From positions 1-9,875 of the forward strand of contig JALHUF010000613.1 of NCBI GenBank assembly GCA_022866195.1: a DNA stretch of 9,875 bases, given 5' to 3'. Under the pieces are notes generated by a model. The model was not told the origin of the DNA, searched no databases, and saw nothing but the letters and a program-made list of their open reading frames with translations. Shown piece after piece: positions 6,413 to 9,875 of the stretch (its first letter is position 1; every line of letters starts with the position of its first letter). This DNA is from Terriglobia bacterium. Lineage in GTDB: Bacteria; Acidobacteriota; Terriglobia; UBA7540. The position numbers and the translations under genes are program-made.

Positions 6413-7354
6413 CTAGGTCGAGGGAACGCCTCTGTGCTGCCCTCCAGCGAAACCCAGGCCGCGAGAAGGCGCCTTCCGGGCAATCATGTGAATCTCGGTC
6501 TGGCGGAGATGCACGTCGAGGTCGGTAAATCCTAGGGACCGCACCAAATCCATAAGGTCATCTACGTTCACCTTTTCCGGTAAGATTCCTGGATGGATCT
6601 CCATGCAAAGCAACTCACACGCAGGGTTCGCCAAGGTTGATTTCAGGCCTCTCAACACGAAGTGCTCGTACCCTTCGACGTCAATTTTCACGGCGCGAGG
6701 AATGGGCAGTGCCTCGCTTTCTCGTAGCCAGTCTCCCTCAACGATGTCCACCGTTTCCCAAGCGGTTGTTGAAGAAGCAATAACCGGAGAACAATCTACT
6801 ACCCCTTCTCGACGGCTCTCGCGAACAGACGCAGTCGCCATTCTTGCTTCCCACACGCTTGGAAGCAGGGAAGAGCACGCCCTGCCTATCAGAGCGAGTC
6901 GGCCTTTGCTGTTTTCCTGGCCAAGCGCCTTTTGATAAATTCGGATATTCGTCAGCCGATTCAACGAGACGTTGTCTTCCAGTTCCTTGTGCGCGCGGCT
7001 TTCAGGTTCGAAAGCGATTACTTGGCCTTGCTCCCCCACAACCTTGGCCAATAGAATAGCGAACAGGCCGATGTCACTTCCAATGTCGAAGAAGACGTCG
7101 CCGGGGGCAAGCGTGGACATTAAAACCCTCAGGAAGTCATCCTCCCGTGGAATACCCCCTTCCAAGCGTCGTAATTCACTGGGGCTACGGACAGAGAATT
7201 TCGCAACAACCGAGTGCACTCTGACTTGAAAGACGCAGTCGCGTGACACCGCAACCCGGTAATACCACTTCCTGAGGAAACGCGAAACACCAAGTATTCG
7301 GGCAAGCTTTGACAGTCCAGACCGGTATGTCAATCGCCGCAAAGCCTTCAGCAC
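6413..7354 (-). CDS. FkbM family methyltransferase (second copy in operon order)
   Basis: 313 residues, starting with GTG (7352-7354) preceded by GGAGG at 8 bases. The S-adenosylmethionine-binding core is clear: VFFDIGSDIGLFAILLAK (87-104, motif I), QVIAFEPES (111-119, motif II), LTNIRIYQKALG (134-145), and IPRAVKIDVEGYEHFVLRGL (218-237), the hallmark FkbM segment. MEIHPGILPEKV and LVRSLGFTDLDVH complete the domain. FkbM enzymes methylate hydroxyl groups, and those in glycan clusters are expected to O-methylate sugars. It is a paralogue of the methyltransferase at 8757-9617, sharing PRAVKIDVEGYE and the overall layout, but with an insertion of about 15 residues around 165-200 and a longer tail. 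Motif I has Asp (GSDIG) where the family usually has Ala/Asn-type residues, probably tolerated. Confidence 0.92.
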   Translation of the reverse strand: MLKALRRLTYRSGLSKLARILGVSRFLRKWYYRVAVSRDCVFQVRVHSVVAKFSVRSPSELRRLEGGIPREDDFLRVLMSTLAPGDVFFDIGSDIGLFAILLAKVVGEQGQVIAFEPESRAHKELEDNVSLNRLTNIRIYQKALGQENSKGRLALIGRACSSLLPSVWEARMATASVRESRREGVVDCSPVIASSTTAWETVDIVEGDWLRESEALPIPRAVKIDVEGYEHFVLRGLKSTLANPACELLCMEIHPGILPEKVNVDDLMDLVRSLGFTDLDVHLRQTEIHMIARKAPSRGLGFAGGQHRGVPST

Positions 7355-7496
7355 CGTTTCAACCTCCGGTTACAAAGCTCCTGTTGGACTCCCGCACTAG
7401 CGCGGCTCGTTCCCTTGGTGTTTCCTAGTCGTGATATTCCGTCTTCCAGTAACGCCCGCGAAACTCGCGCCCTATTGTTAGTCCGTAGAATGGCCT
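7355..7496 (-). other. 142-base gap inside the operon
   Basis: This is the largest gap between intact genes of the cluster. It holds the ribosome site of the downstream methyltransferase and a small hairpin (CGCGA 7457-7461, TCGCG 7465-7469) without a T-run. No convincing -35/-10 pair or terminator was seen. The minus-strand frame crossing it is an out-of-frame shadow of the GT4 end. Confidence 0.4.
7363..7367 (-). promoter_or_regulatory. Ribosome binding site supporting a GTG start
   Basis: GGAGG on the minus strand with an 8-base spacer to GTG at 7354. This is what selects the GTG as the start of the FkbM methyltransferase. Confidence 0.65.
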
Positions 7497-8753
7497 CTAT
7501 CCTTGGAGCGTTACGTGGGGGATTCCTGCTTGGGCTGTCCCGCGAGTCCGGCGCACGAGATCCGCGAGTTTCGGCTCCAGGTTGGAGATGAGTCGTTCCC
7601 AAGAATACTTCTCCACCGCCAGCCCTCGCGCCGCTGCAGCTAGAGCCTGAGCCCGCTCGGGGTCACGCAGCAGTTCGGCGACCCGGCGGCTGAAGTCCGC
7701 CTCGTTATCAGCAATCAGGAGGTGCTTACCGTCAATCACCTCGATCCCCTGGCAGCCGATTGACGTGGAGACCACGGGCGTCCCGCAGGCCATCGCCTCC
7801 ACCACCTTTATTTTTGTGCCCTCACCGTAACGGTAGGGGGCTACGGCCACCTTGGCCATCGCATAGTAAGGGCGAACGTCTTCCACGGTGCCCGTGACGT
7901 GGATACCGGGGGTTTCCGCGAGCCGCCAGATTTCGCGGTTAGGATTGCTGCCCACAATCCAGAATTCCGCGTCGGGCACCTCGAGGCGAATTCTTGGGAA
8001 CATGCGGCGGGCGAACCATCGCGCCGCCGCGCGGTTCCGGTAAACGGCCAGACCGCTGCACAGCAGAATGACATTCTTCTTATTCCCTTCCGTTTGTGCG
8101 GGGGCAAAAACTGCCGTGTCCACCCCATTCGGGACCGCCCACACCTGGACACCCGGCGGCGCGTACTGCCTCGTGAAGTCCGCTTCGCGTTCGGAATTGC
8201 TGAGCACGGCCGCAACCTGGGACATGATTCTCTTTTGGAAGGCCGGAAGTTTAATCAGATTCACCAGCGCGAAGGCCCGCTTCGCCAGGCTTCCGTGACG
8301 CAAAAACTGCCGCCACAGCAGCCCTTCCGACTCGTGCTCGTCCAAAACCAAGGGCGTGGTTCGGCACAGTTCCGGCGGAACCGCATAAGCCATAAAAGCG
8401 AAGTTTGCCCAGATCAGGTCGAACTCGTGTTTCTCCGCGAGGCGCTGAATGCTCTCCCGTATATGGCGGGCGCCGAACTTCGCGGCCACGGAGGGTAGGG
8501 GCGAAGCCAGGGAGCGCAAGGCAGAGAGGAACGGGACACCGGAGCGGGCACTCTCGGGCGGCTGATAGGTCACGATCTCCCGGCAAAGAGAAGTGAGAGG
8601 ATGCGACGTCGGCAGGGGCGGACCGTCATGACCCGCCAGCAAGACGACCTCGTGCCCGAGCCTTACCAACTCTCTCAACACATAGTAAATGCGGATCGGC
8701 GGGCCGCCATTGAGCGGCCAGGGAATGTAAGGTGAAAGCATCAAAATCCGCAT
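7497..8753 (-). CDS. GT4 family glycosyltransferase
   Basis: 418 residues, complete GT-B enzyme. The start MRILMLSPYIPWPLNGGPPI (1-20) contains the P-x-NGG...R acceptor loop seen in the sugar-transferase group that includes the PEP-CTERM/EpsH-associated Stp1-like enzymes. LVLDEHESEG (135-144) and VLSNSEREADF (183-193) follow. VWAVPNGVDTAVF (204-216) leads into the C-domain, with AEFWIVGSNPNREI (262-275), GTVEDVRPYYAMAKVAVAPY (288-307) and [20 protein letters not shown] (309-328) bearing E311-x7-E319. Expected role: cytoplasmic transfer of a sugar to the growing lipid-linked repeat unit; specificity unknown. Only 3 bases separate it from the upstream FkbM stop, so the two are probably co-translated. 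Its own ribosome site is weak (GAGG well upstream of the ATG). Confidence 0.92.
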   Translation of the reverse strand: MRILMLSPYIPWPLNGGPPIRIYYVLRELVRLGHEVVLLAGHDGPPLPTSHPLTSLCREIVTYQPPESARSGVPFLSALRSLASPLPSVAAKFGARHIRESIQRLAEKHEFDLIWANFAFMAYAVPPELCRTTPLVLDEHESEGLLWRQFLRHGSLAKRAFALVNLIKLPAFQKRIMSQVAAVLSNSEREADFTRQYAPPGVQVWAVPNGVDTAVFAPAQTEGNKKNVILLCSGLAVYRNRAAARWFARRMFPRIRLEVPDAEFWIVGSNPNREIWRLAETPGIHVTGTVEDVRPYYAMAKVAVAPYRYGEGTKIKVVEAMACGTPVVSTSIGCQGIEVIDGKHLLIADNEADFSRRVAELLRDPERAQALAAAARGLAVEKYSWERLISNLEPKLADLVRRTRGTAQAGIPHVTLQG

Positions 8754-8756
8754 GGT

Positions 8757-9617
8757 TTACGTCCCGTCCTCAGGGGCCGACGGCCGCGGCGCCGAGTCCT
8801 CCGCATCCTTGAAAGCCCAGGCATGGAAATCTTTGGTACGCGGGTGAATTTCAACGCGACGAAAGCCCAGCGACCGCAAGAGGTCCAGGACTTTCTCCGG
8901 TGTCACTGGTGCCGGCAGGAGGTGAGGATGGACCTCGCAACAAACCACTTCGCACTGAGGCTGTGCCAAGGTCCGTCTCAGGCCGCCGATCACTGCGAGT
9001 TCATAACCTTCGACGTCGATTTTGACTGCTCGGGGCACCCGTAGATTCTGTGCTTCCACAAAACTGTCCCCGTTTACGACTTGTGCCCGCTCTATGATTC
9101 CCGTACCCGCCGTCTGTTCCCCTGACTGAATGATCCTGGCAGACCCGGCAACCTCGCCAGGGCTGAGGCAGACTTTTCCTTCAGCCTCTCCCAGGGCTAC
9201 CTGAAAGGCCCGCACATTCGTCAACTGATTCAGATCCAGGTGCTCGCGCAGGCGCTCGTAGGTGTGATCCTCAGGCTCGAAAGCCACGACTTCCCCGCTC
9301 TCTCCAACCGCCTTAGCAAGAAGGACAGTGTAAAGTCCGGTAGCAGCCCCAATGTCGTAAACGCAATCGCCAGGCCGCAGTTTCCCGATAAGGAACTCCA
9401 ACGTTTGACGTTCCCCGCCCAGCGAATTCAGGGCCTCGATATTAGATTTCGAGTAGACATAGAAGCGCGCGGTTTCCCCCGCTACGGAAAGAGTGTGCTC
9501 GCCGCCCCCAGGAGCGAAACAGCGCCGATATAACCTTCGGAGAGTGCTCCGCACGCCCAGCAGACCCGCGACTTTTGTTATCTGATGCCAAAATGGTAGG
9601 TGCCTGAGGGGCTCCAT
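8757..9617 (-). CDS. FkbM family methyltransferase (first copy in operon order)
   Basis: 286 residues with a standard FkbM layout. A basic N-terminal helix region (LRRLYRRCF) precedes CVYDIGAATGLYTVLLAK (85-102, SAM motif I), EVVAFEPED (109-117, motif II), LTNVRAFQVALGEAEG (132-147) and VPRAVKIDVEGYELAVIGGL (194-213). The C-terminal part has CCEVHPHLLPAPVTPEKVLD and LLRSLGFRRVEIHP. Expected to be a cytoplasmic S-adenosylmethionine-dependent O-methyltransferase acting on a sugar of the repeat unit. The ATG directly abuts the TAG stop of the upstream GT4 (TAGATG), a typical coupled junction; GAGG lies 11 bases before it. It is the paralogue of the methyltransferase at 6413-7354, and the two are separated by one GT4 gene. 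Confidence 0.93.
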   Translation of the reverse strand: MEPLRHLPFWHQITKVAGLLGVRSTLRRLYRRCFAPGGGEHTLSVAGETARFYVYSKSNIEALNSLGGERQTLEFLIGKLRPGDCVYDIGAATGLYTVLLAKAVGESGEVVAFEPEDHTYERLREHLDLNQLTNVRAFQVALGEAEGKVCLSPGEVAGSARIIQSGEQTAGTGIIERAQVVNGDSFVEAQNLRVPRAVKIDVEGYELAVIGGLRRTLAQPQCEVVCCEVHPHLLPAPVTPEKVLDLLRSLGFRRVEIHPRTKDFHAWAFKDAEDSAPRPSAPEDGT

Positions 9618-9875
9618 CTAATGGTCTGCCTCACGAGCAATCTTCTTCTCCTGCAGGAATTCGATCACGATCTTGCGGATGCTTCGCTTGAAGCCGTCTA
9701 CCGAAAACCTGTTGGCGCCCTCTGCCAAGTGGGTTCGCAGCTTGGTTTGCAGCGCGGAATCCGCCAAAGCCGCCTCAATCTTCCGCACCGCGTCGTCGTC
9801 GTTCTCATAAATCAGCTCAGGATGGTCCACGATCTCGGTCTGTCCCCCGCCGTTGGGCACGAAAACGATGCAGCC
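9618..9875 (-). CDS. GT4 glycosyltransferase, C-terminal end (5' part outside window)
   Basis: The frame is open to the window edge and begins GCIVFVPNGGGQTEIVDHPE, so the apparent GTG start at 9860 is internal. About 85 residues are visible. GC-V-VPNGGGQTEIV matches the region just after the catalytic E-x7-E helix of GT4 enzymes, where the donor sugar-nucleotide is held and the chain continues into the closing helices. The rest is helical (DDAVRKIEAALADSALQTKL) and ends charged. This fits the end of a Glycos_transf_1 domain. The N-domain and catalytic motif are not in the window. The TAG stop is immediately followed by the ATG of the FkbM gene. Confidence 0.78.
   Translation of the reverse strand, partial: GCIVFVPNGGGQTEIVDHPELIYENDDDAVRKIEAALADSALQTKLRTHLAEGANRFSVDGFKRSIRKIVIEFLQEKKIAREADH

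Noticed and set aside
7348..7602. Minus-strand open frame bridging the GT4 / FkbM gap
   Set aside because: It is out of frame with the GT4 end, has an Arg/Ser-rich composition and no motif; the FkbM gene has its own strong ribosome site.
7899..8498. Plus-strand open frame of 199 codons, the longest on that strand
   Set aside because: It is antisense to a clearly coding GT4 gene with all its motifs; the composition is that of a GC-rich shadow frame.
1..9875. CRISPR arrays, tRNA or rRNA genes, transposase or integrase genes
   Set aside because: No regularly spaced repeats, no tRNA-like cloverleaf with a CCA end, no rRNA-like sequence and no transposase motif was recognised on either strand by eye.

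Overview
The window is the 3' part of a surface-polysaccharide (O-antigen, capsule or exopolysaccharide) biosynthesis cluster, followed by an intergenic stretch and the start of an unrelated gene. Every supported gene is on the minus strand, so transcription runs from position 9875 towards 1. The DNA is moderately GC-rich. The organism cannot be named from the sequence. The gene style, heavy TAG stop use and dispersed palindromes would fit a soil-type bacterium such as an Acidobacteriota or Verrucomicrobiota member, but that is a weak inference.

Region 9875-1490 reads as one operon with short gaps. In order of transcription it holds: the C-terminus of a GT4 glycosyltransferase (cut by the window edge); an FkbM-type methyltransferase; a GT4; a second, paralogous FkbM methyltransferase; another GT4; a GT2 glycosyltransferase; a GT4 split by one in-frame TAG codon; and a polytopic O-antigen polymerase/ligase-like (Wzy_C) protein. 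Several glycosyltransferases would build a lipid-linked repeat unit, the FkbM enzymes would O-methylate it, and the membrane protein would polymerise or ligate it. No flippase, priming transferase or sugar-nucleotide gene is in this window.

Region 1489-1070 is a decayed second copy of the C-terminal part of a Wzy_C protein. It follows the stop of the intact gene in the same frame and carries two compensating frameshifts. Together with the TAG inside the neighbouring GT4, it suggests that this end of the cluster is being remodelled or lost.

Region 1069-483 has no convincing gene. It contains a textbook REPIN-like element (601-655), made of two inverted GTAG-plus-hairpin units whose stems differ by compensating base changes. 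It also holds a TATAAT box and a stretch resembling an insertion-sequence end next to a dispersed-repeat-like sequence.

Region 482-1 is the N-terminal 160 codons of a minus-strand gene running off the window. It was found by translating the reverse strand by hand. It has an E / D / ExK residue pattern typical of PD-(D/E)XK nuclease-like domains.
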